DNA of 64,000 nt from Verrucomicrobiaceae bacterium (lineage in GTDB: Bacteria; Verrucomicrobiota; Verrucomicrobiia; Verrucomicrobiales; Verrucomicrobiaceae), in the NCBI GenBank assembly GCA_019694165.1, contig JAIBCL010000016.1, positions 62,001 to 126,000 of the forward strand. Reading direction: 5' to 3'. The notes under the pieces were generated by a model. That model was not told the DNA's origin, searched no databases, and saw only the letters and a program-made list of their open reading frames with translations. Shown here piece by piece: positions 50,345-61,059 of the stretch. The first letter of the stretch is position 1. Every line of letters begins with the position of its first letter. The position numbers and the translations under genes were made by a program.

Positions 50345-51718
50345 ATGCAAAAACTCGCCGCTGATCTCATCGCCCTGCTCGGAGACAAGGTCGTCTCCAC
50401 CACCGCCGAGGATGTGGCCGCGCACAGCGGTGACAAATGGTTCGCTTCCAGCCCGCCGGATGTTGTCGTGCTGCCGGAGACGACGGAGCAGGTGTCGAAG
50501 CTGCTGCGCTACGCGAACGAAAACAAGATTCCCATCACGCCGCGCGGCGCGGGCGTCGGCTACGTCGGCGGCTGCGTGCCGTTGAAAGGCGGCATCGCGC
50601 TGTCGCTGATGCGGATGAACCGCATCAAGGAGATCAACACGCAAGACGGCGTGGCCGTCGTCGAGCCGGGTGTGATCACCGGCGATCTCCAGCGTGCGGC
50701 GCGCGAACTCGGCTGGTTCTATCCGCCCGATCCCGCGAGTCTCAACGAGTGCAGCCTCGGCGGAAACATTGCCACGAACGCTGGCGGTCCGCGCTGCCTC
50801 AAATACGGTGTCACGAAGCAGTATGTGCTCGGTCTCGAAGTCGTGATGGCCGACGGCTCCATCGTGCGCGCGGGCAGCCGCTGTCACAAAAACAAGACCG
50901 GTTTCGATCTCGTCGCGCTCATGGTCGGCTCGGAAGGCATGCTCGGCGTGGTGACAGAGGCCACTCTGCGCATTATCCCGCATCCGCCGGTGCGCGCGAT
51001 GATCTCCGCCGGCTTCTCTTCCTTCGCCGCAGCGGCGAATGCGGTGCAGCAGATTCTCGGCAACGGCTTCCTGCCATCCGCGCTCGAGATCGCCGACAAG
51101 TTCACGCTGCGCGCCGCGCGCGAGTATCTTGGCGAGAGCGTCACGCCGGATGGCGATGCGCACTTGCTCGTCGAGATCGATGGCCAGCCAGACTCCGTGG
51201 ATGGCGAGATCGCGCAAATCTCCGATCTCGTGGACAAGCTCGGCTGCGTCTGCCTGGAGCGCGCCATCGGCGATGAAGCGTGTGATCGCTTCTGGAAGCT
51301 GCGTCGCGAGTTCAGCTACAGCCTGCGAAACACCGGCCTCATCAAGCTGAACGAAGACATCGTCGTGCCGCGGAGCCGGCTCGTTGATCTCGTCGATTTC
51401 GCAGAGGGCTTGCAGGCCGAGTTCGGCTTCCCCGTGGCCTGTTTCGGTCACGCCGGCGATGGGAACATTCATGTGAACATCATGGTGCCAAACATGGACG
51501 AGCCCGAGATCCGCGAACGCGCCGAGGCCGCACTCGACCGTCTTTTCCATCAAGTGCTCGACTGGAACGGTGTCGTCACCGGCGAACACGGCATCGGCAT
51601 CGCGAAGCAGCGTTGGTGGAGCGATGCCGTCTCCGAGACCGCGCGCTCCGCCCACCTCGCCATCAAGCGCGCTCTCGATCCGAATGGGATTTTGAATCCG
51701 GGGAAGTTTTTAGCGTGA
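50345..51718 (+). CDS. glcD: FAD-linked oxidase, glycolate/D-lactate type (GlcD-like)
   Basis: This 457-aa flavoprotein oxidises a 2-hydroxy acid. The FAD-binding PCMH domain shows PDVVVLPETTEQVSKLLRYANENKIPITPRGAGVGYVGGCVP, YPPDPAS, GGNIATNAGGPRCLKYGVTKQYVLGLEVVMADG and GSEGMLGVVTEATLRI. The C-terminal FAD-oxidase domain has CFGHAGDGNIHVNIMVP and NGVVTGEHGIGIAKQRW, ending LDPNGILNPGKFL. GlcE and GlcF subunits are not encoded next to it, so it may be a stand-alone D-lactate or glycolate dehydrogenase. It follows the permease closely and may share its transcript. Confidence 0.92.
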   Translation: MQKLAADLIALLGDKVVSTTAEDVAAHSGDKWFASSPPDVVVLPETTEQVSKLLRYANENKIPITPRGAGVGYVGGCVPLKGGIALSLMRMNRIKEINTQDGVAVVEPGVITGDLQRAARELGWFYPPDPASLNECSLGGNIATNAGGPRCLKYGVTKQYVLGLEVVMADGSIVRAGSRCHKNKTGFDLVALMVGSEGMLGVVTEATLRIIPHPPVRAMISAGFSSFAAAANAVQQILGNGFLPSALEIADKFTLRAAREYLGESVTPDGDAHLLVEIDGQPDSVDGEIAQISDLVDKLGCVCLERAIGDEACDRFWKLRREFSYSLRNTGLIKLNEDIVVPRSRLVDLVDFAEGLQAEFGFPVACFGHAGDGNIHVNIMVPNMDEPEIRERAEAALDRLFHQVLDWNGVVTGEHGIGIAKQRWWSDAVSETARSAHLAIKRALDPNGILNPGKFLA

Positions 51719-51804
51719 TTCGATTGGCATTTGGCCCTATGAACTGGGGCGATCTTCGCGTGAAGCTTAAATGGAGGATTGTCTTGAAGCGGCGAACCGC
51801 TAGA

Positions 51805-54800
51805 ATGGAGGGCGATCCCCCTCGTTTTATGCATGGGTGTCACTTTGTTTTTCTAATCTTCCTGTTGGCCGCCGTGACCATTTCACCAGGCGGATCTACA
51901 GCTGCGGGGAACGAGTCGATTCAAATAAGCAGCCACCTCCCATCAGACAGCGACACCAAGGAGGAGGGTGCAGCGGCGAACCCCAACGCACCTGCATACT
52001 TTGCGTGGAGCGGCTTGCCGACAAGCGTCACCCAAGACACGCTCTTCAGCGTGACCGCCACGGCGAAGGACAACGTTGGCGGCACTCTGACGGGCTATAC
52101 GGATCCGACGACGGTGGAAGTGGTCATGCCATTTTTTGACCGCACCATCGGATCGAGTTCATCGAACACCTCTACGACGAAGATATACAACACGGCTTTT
52201 CACGACTCGCGCGCGCAGGTGATCTATACCGCTGCGGAACTGGGTTCCTCGTCCCAGTGGATCGGGGCGATGGCATTTAGCTCGTCTGCTTCTGGCGGTC
52301 AGCCCATGCTGAATTTCACGATCCGTATGAAGCACACGGACAAGACGAGTTTCGATGGCGAGACGTGGGAGGCTGGCGACTGGACTACAGTGCTGGTGAC
52401 GCCCAGCAGCGCGTCCACTACCACTTTCCACATCTTTAACACGCCGTTCTTTTTCAATGGAACACAGAACCTGATGATCGATGTAAGTTTCAACAACACG
52501 ACCGCGACGACGGCGGGGCAGTTGCGCTACGTTGCATCGGCTGCCAATCGGGTTTTGTCCGGCACGAGCAACAGTGCGCTGGGCGATCCGCTGACATGGA
52601 CGGGCGCCACCGGGCCGACGCCTGTTGTTTCAAACGAACTGCCCACGTTAAGTTTTTACAACGCGCGTTCCTTGGGAGCGATTCCGTCCTCTCCGGTTCC
52701 GTTTACCAGCGGTGCATGGAGCGGCCCGGCATTTGTGCCCACCAACTCCAACAGCACCGCGTGGCTGCTGGCCACCGCTCCCTCGGGCGGTTTGGGATTC
52801 AGCAACAAGTTCACGGTCATTAGCACGACGGTGGTGACGACCGGCACAGCCACCGTTTTCTCCGACGGTTTTGAAACGGGCGCTCTCGGCCCGGCATGGA
52901 ACACGACAGACGGCAGCAGAGGAACGGCACGCACGCAGGTGACCTTAGCGAACACGCCGCGCGCTGGGGTCTACCATCTCACCATGGACACCACGAGCCT
53001 GACGACCGGCACTTTTGCCCGGAACGCTCCGACGTTGACCATCGACCTCGCCGGGCGCAAAAACGTATCGCTTGAGTGGTACGCGAAAGGCTTTTCGGAG
53101 GAAGGCCATGCCCCTGCAACTGTCGGCCCCTTCGGCACGATGAGTGGCTACTCAAATTCCGACAGCGTCGCTATCAGCCCCGATGGCGTAACATGGGTGG
53201 AGGTGGCCGCCCTGCGCGGACTGCCGTCATCGTATGGAAGCCTCAGCCGCGTAATTCTAGATCCGGTGCTTCAGCGCCTGGGTTGGAGCTTCAACTCCAC
53301 CTTCCGGCTCCGCTTCTCCCAATACGATGATCAGGCGATTCCGAGCGACGGCATCGCCATTGACGATGTTGCGGTGAGGGCGAATCCCTTCACCGCCATC
53401 AATGTCGCGCTGCCATCGACGATCACTGAAGGGACGCTGGCATTGCCGGTCACGATCACGCTCCCAAGTGCCCCAGCGACGAGCACGAGCGTGTCCCTCA
53501 CGTCCAGCGCGGGTGCCCGGCTGTCCATCGTATCTCCGGTGACAGTGCCCGCCGGTCAGACATCAGCGACCACTACCGTGAGCGCGCCGGATGACTCCTT
53601 CGCGGACGTCGGAAAGAGTGTCTATGTCACCGCCACCGCCTCGGGCTTCACGACGAGCTACACGCATACACGTGTGATCGACAATGAGACGCCGGTCCTC
53701 ACCGTGACTCTGCCGCCATCCGTCGCCGAGGGTGGACTCAGCGTAACCGGCACCGTAACGCTGTCCCGCGCCCTGTCGGCGGCTTCGGCTGCGACCGTTT
53801 ATCTCTCCTCCAGCGATACGGCGGAGGCCGTGGTGTCAGGCAGCGTTAATTTCGCAGCGGGAAGCCTGACTGCCGGTTTCACGGTATCGGCCGTGAATGA
53901 TTCGCGCTTCGATGGAACGCGATCAGTCTCCATCACCGCCAGCAGCATCGGGATGATCGGGGGATCGGCCAGCATCGACGTCCTGGACAACGAGAGCACT
54001 CAACTGGTGCTTGCCTTGCCGGCGGAAGTGCGCGAGGCCGGATCGGCGGGCGTGGGAACCGTGACCATTTCCGGAATGCTGGAGAGCGATCTTTCCATTA
54101 GCCTGACGTCTGCTGATCCTGCGATGGCAACGGTGCCATCCAGCGTGATTATCCCGGCAGGATCAACCACAGCTGGCTTTTCCATTACAGCCGTTGACGA
54201 CGCCATTGCCGATGGGGCGCAGACGACAGGCATCACAGCGAGCGCCGCCGGCTATGCATCCGACACCAAGTCCGTCACCGTGCTGGACAATGACGCAAGT
54301 TCTTTCGCCATCTCTGCGGTGCCGGATCCGCAACCGCGGAATCTGCCCTTTGCCATCACCATAACGGCGAAGGACGGCGCAGGTGACACGCAATCCTATT
54401 TTAACAGCGGTGTGACGCTACGCGCCTTTTCGAACGGGATGCAGATCGGATGCACGCCCTCATTAATTCCGGGAGCGAGTTTTCAGGGCGGTGCATGGAC
54501 TGGCAATGTGACGATCACGACGGCCGCCTCTGGGGTGGTGATCGAGGCAAGCACGACAGGCGGAGCCTTGGGTCTGTCCAACAGCTTCGACGTCGTAGCG
54601 GGATCGCCCGTCAGACTGGCGTTCTCACTAGTTGCCTCGCCGCATCCAAGTGACACGCCGCTGAACGCGCAGGTATTCGCGGCGGACTCCAACGGTGCGC
54701 TGGTCAACGAAGTAAACGGACCGGTCGTGGTGGAGGCAGTTGGAACCTTCGCGATGAGGCCCAGCGGAGAGGGGGTAAATGCAGATGGCACGCTCTTCCC

Positions 54801-57800
54801 GTCCGCGTCCAACTCCAGGTCGCAGATGCTTTACACCTCGGCGGAGTTGAGCGGCGGGCCGCGTGTGCTGCGCTGGCTGGCTTTCAACGTGGCCTCCGTC
54901 GGCGCGGGGTCACAGACCTACAGCAATCTCATTCTGCGCCTCAAGCATGCGTCCGGAACGTCGATGACCGACGGTTGGGATGCGTCTGGCTGGACCACGG
55001 TTTACCAGGGCACTCTCGCGCTCGCCGTCGGCCAGCAACGCATCCTGTTTCAGTCACCGTTCTCCTACAATGGCTCCGACCCTTTAATGCTGGACGTTTC
55101 GTTCGACGGTGCGGCCGCGCCTGGTGGTGTCAGCGTGACTGCCACCCCTGTCAGCGGTGCTGACACACGGCGCTTCTCGTTCGCGGGCGGACCTTCCCCT
55201 CCTCACGCTTGGTCAGGGGGCTCTCCAACGCCGACACCCGGAACTCTGCTGCCAAACATGACCTTCGGATACGAAGGAGCAGTCCTCGGCTCGGCGAACC
55301 TTGTGCTCGTCAACGGAACGGCGGCTGTGCCGCTGGCTCCGCCAGGCTCGCTGCCTGCGGTCTTTTTGCGAGGCGCTTCATCATCACCAGCGCCTGTTCT
55401 GGCCGGCGAGGGCAATCTCTTCTCCATGGCGCAGCCTCCTGTGCTGGCTGCCGATCCGCCGGTTGTTTTTTTCAGCGACGGTTTTGAGGCCGGAGCCTTC
55501 GGCCCGCAGTGGACAATTACGGGAACGGCAAACCATCGCACCATCGTGACGAACGCGAACGGACCGCGGCAGAATTATCACCTGCTGATGGACGCACACA
55601 CGATCGCCAACTCGCGCAACGAAGCCACGCTCACGCTAGATCTCTCCGGGAAGACGGGAGTAACGCTGAGCTTCTGGATGAAGGAGAACAGCGACGAGGA
55701 CCATGCACCGCCGTCGAATCCGTTCTCGGACGGGGCAGACTTCGACGGCGTCGCCATCAGCCCCGATGGAGTGACCTGGCTGGAGGTACAGCCCTTGCGC
55801 GGCGCAGTGGTCAGCAACACCTACAAGCAGTTTTCCATCAGCCTGGACTCTTTCCTGAACTCCCAGGGCTGGACTTATGGCCCGGCGTTCAAAATCCGGT
55901 TCAACCACTTTGACAACTCACCCTGGGCTTCCAATGACGGCTTTGCCTTCGATGACGTGAGCGTGAGCGGTTACCTGACACAATCCTCCCTCTCATTGGT
56001 ACTGCCGACAACTTTGAGTGAAGGAACCTCGGCAACGGCTCAGGTGAGCATCTCCTCAGCGAGTACAAATGACACGGTTGTGACTTTGGATTCGAACCTT
56101 CCCGGCCGTGTGATCCTGCCGGGAACCGTAACCATTCCCGGTGGCAGTCCTGGAGCTTCCTTCACCATCGCCTGCATCGAGGATGGGCATCTTACCGGAC
56201 CGGTGGTCGCGTCCATTAGAGCCATGGCTTCGGGGGTTCACGGAACCGTCGGGAACCTGACCATTGCTGACAACGAGACGCTTGCAGGAATGTCGCTGAC
56301 ATTGCCATCGTCTATTAATGAGGGCGAGACCAAGAACGCCAGGCTGGACTTTACCTCGCCTGCGCTGGGTGATGTGCAGGTGGCCGTCTCTGCTGATTTG
56401 CCCTCCCTGCTCGTGGTCCCGTCTTCTGTCACGATGCCGGGCGGTTCCGTGACGATGCCCTTTCCGCTCAACAGGCCAAACAACTTCGTGGTCTTGGATG
56501 ACGGGTCTGTCGTAGTGACCGCTTCGGCGGTCGGAGGCCAGGCATCTGGTGCCATCGCCGTTCTGGACAATGAGCCTCGCACTTTCTCCCTCGAGATGCC
56601 CGCGTCCTTCGTCGAGTCCGGCGCGCCCCAAAATGCGACCATCAAACTGCCATCCGTCCTCTACACCTTGGGCCGATCGGTGGATGTGACTCTAACCTCA
56701 TCATCCGATCTACAGGTGCCGCCGACGATATCCATGCCGCAGGGGGCCAACTCAGCCGTGTTTCCCGTCACACCGGTGGACAACAATCTTCTCGATGGAA
56801 CCCGCACCGCCCAAGTCACCGCCAGCGCGCCGACTTTTTCTGCCTCGAATGGAATGACCACCGTCAGCGACGACGATGCGCACCACTTCACCATTGATGA
56901 GATCACTACCCAGGAGATCAGAAACAGGCCCTTCAACATCACGATCCGGGCGATCACGATTGATAACAAACCCGCCACCGCGTTCCAGTCCACGGCGGCT
57001 CTGACTGCCTCGCTTAGCGGGGCAGCCGTCCCTGTGTCTCCGGTAGAGACAGCGCCTTTTGTCTCCGGTGTGTGGACGGGACCAGTTGCCCTCGGAGCAT
57101 TTGGCAATGCCATCGTCGTTACAGCCACTTCGCAGGGAATCACGGGATCCAGCGGACCCATCTATATAACCACAGGTTGGGCGTCGCGGCTCGTGTGGGA
57201 CCAGTTCCCGACCACCGCTGTTGTGGGACAGCCATTCAATGCGAGCATCCATGTCGATGATGGATATGGCAACACCGTCAGTGGTGTCAACGCGCCCGTC
57301 GTCTTCGCTTCAGGCAACACTGAGTATGTCGGGGACGACGACACTTACGATGATTTTCTGCTCGACAACATTAGCACTGAAAGGCGCTCTACCTGCATCT
57401 ACAGGGCATCGGAGTTGGGCGGCGCCGGTAAGCTTCGTGCGCTGGGGATCAGTTATCATGGCTCTTTGCCTTCGATCCCCGAAAATGGTTGGAACCGGTG
57501 GACCATCCGGGTGAAGCACACTCAGCGGAACGATTTTTCGGCCGGCAACCCGTGGGAAACTGCGGGGTGGACCACGGTGTTCCAAGGTTCATTCAAGATT
57601 GCGTGGGAGGGTTGGCTCATGTTCCCCTTTCTCACATCCTTCGACTTCAATGGCACGGACAATCTCCTGGTCGATTTCAGTTTCGACAACGACGGCTCGA
57701 TCTCTGGTGGGTATGTGAACAGCTGGATGTACAGCGACTATCCTGCGCACCGGTCTGCGTGGGGTTCTTCGTCGAGCGATGCAAACGGCGATCCGCTGGC

Positions 57801-60078
57801 TTGGTCGGGATCCATCCCCACACCTACCTACGAGACCTTGATTCCCTCATTGCGGCTGATCTGGGAAGATCGTCCGGCCTGGAGCTTGGCTTCCAGTCCT
57901 GCAAACATCGTGAACAGTGTGTGGCAGGGCACTATCAACGTTACGGGACCGTCTTCGTCAACAAGCCTTCAGGCGAGGGCGCTTGGACTGTGGAATTACA
58001 ACTCGCTTCAAGGGCGTAGCGGTGCGATTCAGATCGCCCTTCCGCCGCCCGTCCTCGGTCCGGAGCCGCCTTTCACAGGTGGCGGCGGCAACACGATCGG
58101 ATGGACGGCTGGTTCGAACTGGCCTGACTCCTTTTTAGCACAGAGGTCTGTCGATCCGACTTTCACGCCTGCTTCATCGACCGCATGGGACGCTGGCACA
58201 CAGGCCTTGTTCCCTGACTTGCCTGACGGCCAGACACAGCACTACCGCGTCAAATCGAGAACTTCTCTCGACGACGAATGCCACTGGTGGACGCAGACCA
58301 TCACGACAGGCTTTGTGGGTAGCGTGACAAGCGGCGTGGTGGAAAGCAATGGCAAGATGATACTCGCCACTGCGGGTCCGACTGAATTTCACGAGGACTT
58401 CGAGCAGCCTGGGGCATTTTTGAATCAAAGCATTTTTTCCGAGGGCCATCTGTATGGTTCGGCCACAAGTTCGCGAAGCTCCCTATCGGGAATTGCGGGA
58501 GTGCCTTCCACCACTCCGCCTCTGCCCATTAATCAGGGAGGGGACCTCGAGGCGCGCATGACGGCATCATCCACCAACCCGGTTGTTTACTTCATTTACG
58601 GCGCGTGGAACTTGATTCAGTTTTCCATGGCTGACTGCACCATTGAAGGGTACCTCCACATGGTCAATCCTGTGGCCTCCACAGCGAGTGAATCTCTCGT
58701 CCTCCGTTCCAATAGAGATTACCTGCACGGCTATGCGGGCACGATTCAGCAGGTGGACGCGAGCACTTGGTCGCTGAAGTTGCAGGAAATGGAATACGGT
58801 TACCTCGCCAGCCTGGCGTCCGCATCCTTTCCTGCCCCACCGCCAAATGCCGTGCTGAAACTTCGATTCAGCGTCACCGGAGCCACTACGCCAGTGCTGC
58901 GAGCCTCGTTGTGGGTCGTGACGACAAATGGCAGTGCACAGATTGAGACTCCCGTCGTGTTTCCAGGTGGTGTCACCCAGCTTGAAGTCACAGACACCGC
59001 GTACTGGCCAGCGGATTCGGGTTATCCTGCGATTCATGGAACGATGAACCAAGGCGGCGATTTGTTCTTCGACGACATCACAATCACAAGTTCCGAACCA
59101 CTTTACCAACCCGAGGGGTTCCTCGTGTCCCCGTTGCTTGGTGGTCAGGAGGTGAGTCGCTGGGGAGTGGTTGACTGGAATGCCACCACCTACACGAACA
59201 CCAGCGTTACCGTCGATGTCCTGAACGCCTCGGGCGTTGTGCTCGCGACCGACGTGCCAAAGGGTTCTGATTTGGGTCGAATTCCTGCGTTGTCTGGAGT
59301 TAAACAGGTCAAATTGCGCGCCAAGCTTGCCACTACCGACCAAGGGATAACCCCATCCCTAAACAGTTGGGAAGTGTCTTATTACACACGCTCGGGATCA
59401 TTTTGCGAGAGCCTATGGTCCAACGTCGTCTTCTCAACCCAGGACGCCACAGCACCAGCACTGGCCTTCACGCCATTGAGCGGCATTCATACGACGCAAT
59501 CATCCTTCAACCTCGTTGGCACGGGCGCTGATTCAACGAGCGGGCTGGCATTTATCAACGTGAATGGAGTCACTGCCACGACCTCGAATGGATTCGCCAA
59601 CTGGAACTACACATTGCCAGGTCTTTCCGATGGCGCGAACTTTTTCACCGTGACGGCTGGAGACAATGCGGTGCCTCCAAACATCGCTACATACGCCTAC
59701 CTCGTGTATCGCATAGCGCTGCCTGGTGCCGATCCGAATGGAGATGGTGTGCCAAATCTGGTGCATTCAGGCTTCAACCTCGACGCGCTCGCGAACCCAC
59801 GCGACGGCCTGCCACAGGCACAGGTGCTGAGTAGCCCTGAAGACGGCCAGTCTTACCTTAGTCTGAAGTACCGCCGCCGAGTCCCTGCCGGCGGTTTTGT
59901 CTATCGTGTCGAGACTAGCACTGACTTCGCAACTTGGGACGACACAAATGCTGATGTGCAAGAGATCAGCGCGACACCCAACGGGGATGGCGCGACAGAA
60001 ACCGTGACGGTGAGAGTGACTCCGGGGGCGAGTGTCACGCCACGCAAATTCGTCCGATTGCGCGTGACCTTGCCGTAA
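51805..60078 (+). CDS. Giant secreted mosaic protein (about 2757 aa)
   Basis: A hydrophobic leader (FVFLIFLLAAVTISPGG) indicates export. Three copies of a block typified by RSQVIYTAAELG lie at about residues 136, 1007 and 1860. Two copies of a jelly-roll-like block start SDGFETG-ALGPAW (about 353-545 and 1223-1390) and contain VAISPDGVTW. Two tandem groups of Calx-beta-like domains (about 531-832 and 1393-1695) use the pattern LPxxxxEG...ISxxDNE. Later parts are FN3-like. The last 115 residues (DPNGDGVPNL...RRR...STDFATW...FVRLRVTLP) match the end of the 3502-aa protein. In-frame ATGs at 51739 and 51829 are alternative starts. Likely an adhesin or surface-layer protein; no catalytic motif was seen. 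Confidence 0.85.
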   Translation: MEGDPPRFMHGCHFVFLIFLLAAVTISPGGSTAAGNESIQISSHLPSDSDTKEEGAAANPNAPAYFAWSGLPTSVTQDTLFSVTATAKDNVGGTLTGYTDPTTVEVVMPFFDRTIGSSSSNTSTTKIYNTAFHDSRAQVIYTAAELGSSSQWIGAMAFSSSASGGQPMLNFTIRMKHTDKTSFDGETWEAGDWTTVLVTPSSASTTTFHIFNTPFFFNGTQNLMIDVSFNNTTATTAGQLRYVASAANRVLSGTSNSALGDPLTWTGATGPTPVVSNELPTLSFYNARSLGAIPSSPVPFTSGAWSGPAFVPTNSNSTAWLLATAPSGGLGFSNKFTVISTTVVTTGTATVFSDGFETGALGPAWNTTDGSRGTARTQVTLANTPRAGVYHLTMDTTSLTTGTFARNAPTLTIDLAGRKNVSLEWYAKGFSEEGHAPATVGPFGTMSGYSNSDSVAISPDGVTWVEVAALRGLPSSYGSLSRVILDPVLQRLGWSFNSTFRLRFSQYDDQAIPSDGIAIDDVAVRANPFTAINVALPSTITEGTLALPVTITLPSAPATSTSVSLTSSAGARLSIVSPVTVPAGQTSATTTVSAPDDSFADVGKSVYVTATASGFTTSYTHTRVIDNETPVLTVTLPPSVAEGGLSVTGTVTLSRALSAASAATVYLSSSDTAEAVVSGSVNFAAGSLTAGFTVSAVNDSRFDGTRSVSITASSIGMIGGSASIDVLDNESTQLVLALPAEVREAGSAGVGTVTISGMLESDLSISLTSADPAMATVPSSVIIPAGSTTAGFSITAVDDAIADGAQTTGITASAAGYASDTKSVTVLDNDASSFAISAVPDPQPRNLPFAITITAKDGAGDTQSYFNSGVTLRAFSNGMQIGCTPSLIPGASFQGGAWTGNVTITTAASGVVIEASTTGGALGLSNSFDVVAGSPVRLAFSLVASPHPSDTPLNAQVFAADSNGALVNEVNGPVVVEAVGTFAMRPSGEGVNADGTLFPSASNSRSQMLYTSAELSGGPRVLRWLAFNVASVGAGSQTYSNLILRLKHASGTSMTDGWDASGWTTVYQGTLALAVGQQRILFQSPFSYNGSDPLMLDVSFDGAAAPGGVSVTATPVSGADTRRFSFAGGPSPPHAWSGGSPTPTPGTLLPNMTFGYEGAVLGSANLVLVNGTAAVPLAPPGSLPAVFLRGASSSPAPVLAGEGNLFSMAQPPVLAADPPVVFFSDGFEAGAFGPQWTITGTANHRTIVTNANGPRQNYHLLMDAHTIANSRNEATLTLDLSGKTGVTLSFWMKENSDEDHAPPSNPFSDGADFDGVAISPDGVTWLEVQPLRGAVVSNTYKQFSISLDSFLNSQGWTYGPAFKIRFNHFDNSPWASNDGFAFDDVSVSGYLTQSSLSLVLPTTLSEGTSATAQVSISSASTNDTVVTLDSNLPGRVILPGTVTIPGGSPGASFTIACIEDGHLTGPVVASIRAMASGVHGTVGNLTIADNETLAGMSLTLPSSINEGETKNARLDFTSPALGDVQVAVSADLPSLLVVPSSVTMPGGSVTMPFPLNRPNNFVVLDDGSVVVTASAVGGQASGAIAVLDNEPRTFSLEMPASFVESGAPQNATIKLPSVLYTLGRSVDVTLTSSSDLQVPPTISMPQGANSAVFPVTPVDNNLLDGTRTAQVTASAPTFSASNGMTTVSDDDAHHFTIDEITTQEIRNRPFNITIRAITIDNKPATAFQSTAALTASLSGAAVPVSPVETAPFVSGVWTGPVALGAFGNAIVVTATSQGITGSSGPIYITTGWASRLVWDQFPTTAVVGQPFNASIHVDDGYGNTVSGVNAPVVFASGNTEYVGDDDTYDDFLLDNISTERRSTCIYRASELGGAGKLRALGISYHGSLPSIPENGWNRWTIRVKHTQRNDFSAGNPWETAGWTTVFQGSFKIAWEGWLMFPFLTSFDFNGTDNLLVDFSFDNDGSISGGYVNSWMYSDYPAHRSAWGSSSSDANGDPLAWSGSIPTPTYETLIPSLRLIWEDRPAWSLASSPANIVNSVWQGTINVTGPSSSTSLQARALGLWNYNSLQGRSGAIQIALPPPVLGPEPPFTGGGGNTIGWTAGSNWPDSFLAQRSVDPTFTPASSTAWDAGTQALFPDLPDGQTQHYRVKSRTSLDDECHWWTQTITTGFVGSVTSGVVESNGKMILATAGPTEFHEDFEQPGAFLNQSIFSEGHLYGSATSSRSSLSGIAGVPSTTPPLPINQGGDLEARMTASSTNPVVYFIYGAWNLIQFSMADCTIEGYLHMVNPVASTASESLVLRSNRDYLHGYAGTIQQVDASTWSLKLQEMEYGYLASLASASFPAPPPNAVLKLRFSVTGATTPVLRASLWVVTTNGSAQIETPVVFPGGVTQLEVTDTAYWPADSGYPAIHGTMNQGGDLFFDDITITSSEPLYQPEGFLVSPLLGGQEVSRWGVVDWNATTYTNTSVTVDVLNASGVVLATDVPKGSDLGRIPALSGVKQVKLRAKLATTDQGITPSLNSWEVSYYTRSGSFCESLWSNVVFSTQDATAPALAFTPLSGIHTTQSSFNLVGTGADSTSGLAFINVNGVTATTSNGFANWNYTLPGLSDGANFFTVTAGDNAVPPNIATYAYLVYRIALPGADPNGDGVPNLVHSGFNLDALANPRDGLPQAQVLSSPEDGQSYLSLKYRRRVPAGGFVYRVETSTDFATWDDTNADVQEISATPNGDGATETVTVRVTPGASVTPRKFVRLRVTLP

Positions 60079-60153
60079 CGCCACTGGGAGGATGTGCGGA
60101 TTATCGGTTCGGCGGTTGAAGCATCCAGCTAGAATGCTAATCTCCGCCCGCCA

Positions 60154-61056
60154 ATGGACTGCCGCCAGGAAGAGATCGTTCAGAACCTCATGACTTCGTA
60201 TCGCGAAGTCGGCGGGATCAATCATGTGGACTGCGGGAATCTGCCGTCGAAGCGCGCGATCGCATCGCTGTGCGAGGATCTGTTGCAGCTCATGTTTCCG
60301 GGCTTTTTCTCGGACGAGGCCGTTTCGTCGGATGAGATCGAGCTGCTGACGAACGAACTCGTCGCCAGCATCCGCGAGCGGCTTACCGGCGAGGTGCGGC
60401 GCAGTCTGCGACTGAAGAGTGGCAAGAGCGACAACCGCGAGGCGGCCAATTCGCTCGTATGCCGTTTTCTCAGCAAGCTGCCAGGCGTCCGGGCGGTGCT
60501 GCGCACCGATTTGGAAGCCGCATTCGAAGGCGATCCGGCGGCGCAAAGTTTTGAGGAAGTGATCCTGGCGTATCCGGGACTCGAAGCGATCGCGACCCAG
60601 CGCATCGCCCACATTTTGTATGCGGAGGGCGTTCCATTGATACCGCGCATGATGACCGAGTGGGCGCATGGCCGCACGGGCATCGACATCCATCCGGGTG
60701 CGAAGATCGGGCCGTATTTCTTCATCGACCACGGCACCGGGGTGGTGATCGGCGAGACGTGCGAGATCGGCGAGCGCGTGAAACTTTACCAGGGCGTGGG
60801 TCTCGTCGCGCGCTCGCTCGCCGCCGGCCAGCAGCTCAAGGGCACGAAGCGGCATCCGACCATCGAGGACAATGTGACGATCTACGCCGGCGCCACCATC
60901 GTCGGCGGCGACACGGTCATCGGCCGGAACAGCACAATCGGCGCGAACGTCTTCATCATGGAAAGCGTGCCGCCGGACAAGCTCTACGCGCTGGGCGACC
61001 AGGAGCATCTGATCCGCGACAAGAAGAGCAGGTCGAAGGTGAAATCAGCCGGTTGA
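60154..61056 (+). CDS. cysE: Serine O-acetyltransferase
   Basis: This 300-aa enzyme transfers acetyl from acetyl-CoA to serine, the first step of cysteine synthesis. After a helical N-terminal domain come AYPGLEAIATQRIAHILYAEGVPLIPRMMTEWAHGRTGIDIHPGAKIGPYFFIDHGTGVVIGET, with the catalytic His/Asp region, and left-handed beta-helix hexapeptides (KRHPTIEDNVTIYAGATIVGGDTVIGRNSTIGANVFIMESVP). It is of the longer EpsC/plant-like type. It overlaps nothing and ends three bases before the SprT-like gene, so the two are probably co-transcribed. Confidence 0.94.
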   Translation: MDCRQEEIVQNLMTSYREVGGINHVDCGNLPSKRAIASLCEDLLQLMFPGFFSDEAVSSDEIELLTNELVASIRERLTGEVRRSLRLKSGKSDNREAANSLVCRFLSKLPGVRAVLRTDLEAAFEGDPAAQSFEEVILAYPGLEAIATQRIAHILYAEGVPLIPRMMTEWAHGRTGIDIHPGAKIGPYFFIDHGTGVVIGETCEIGERVKLYQGVGLVARSLAAGQQLKGTKRHPTIEDNVTIYAGATIVGGDTVIGRNSTIGANVFIMESVPPDKLYALGDQEHLIRDKKSRSKVKSAG

Positions 61057-61059
61057 GCG

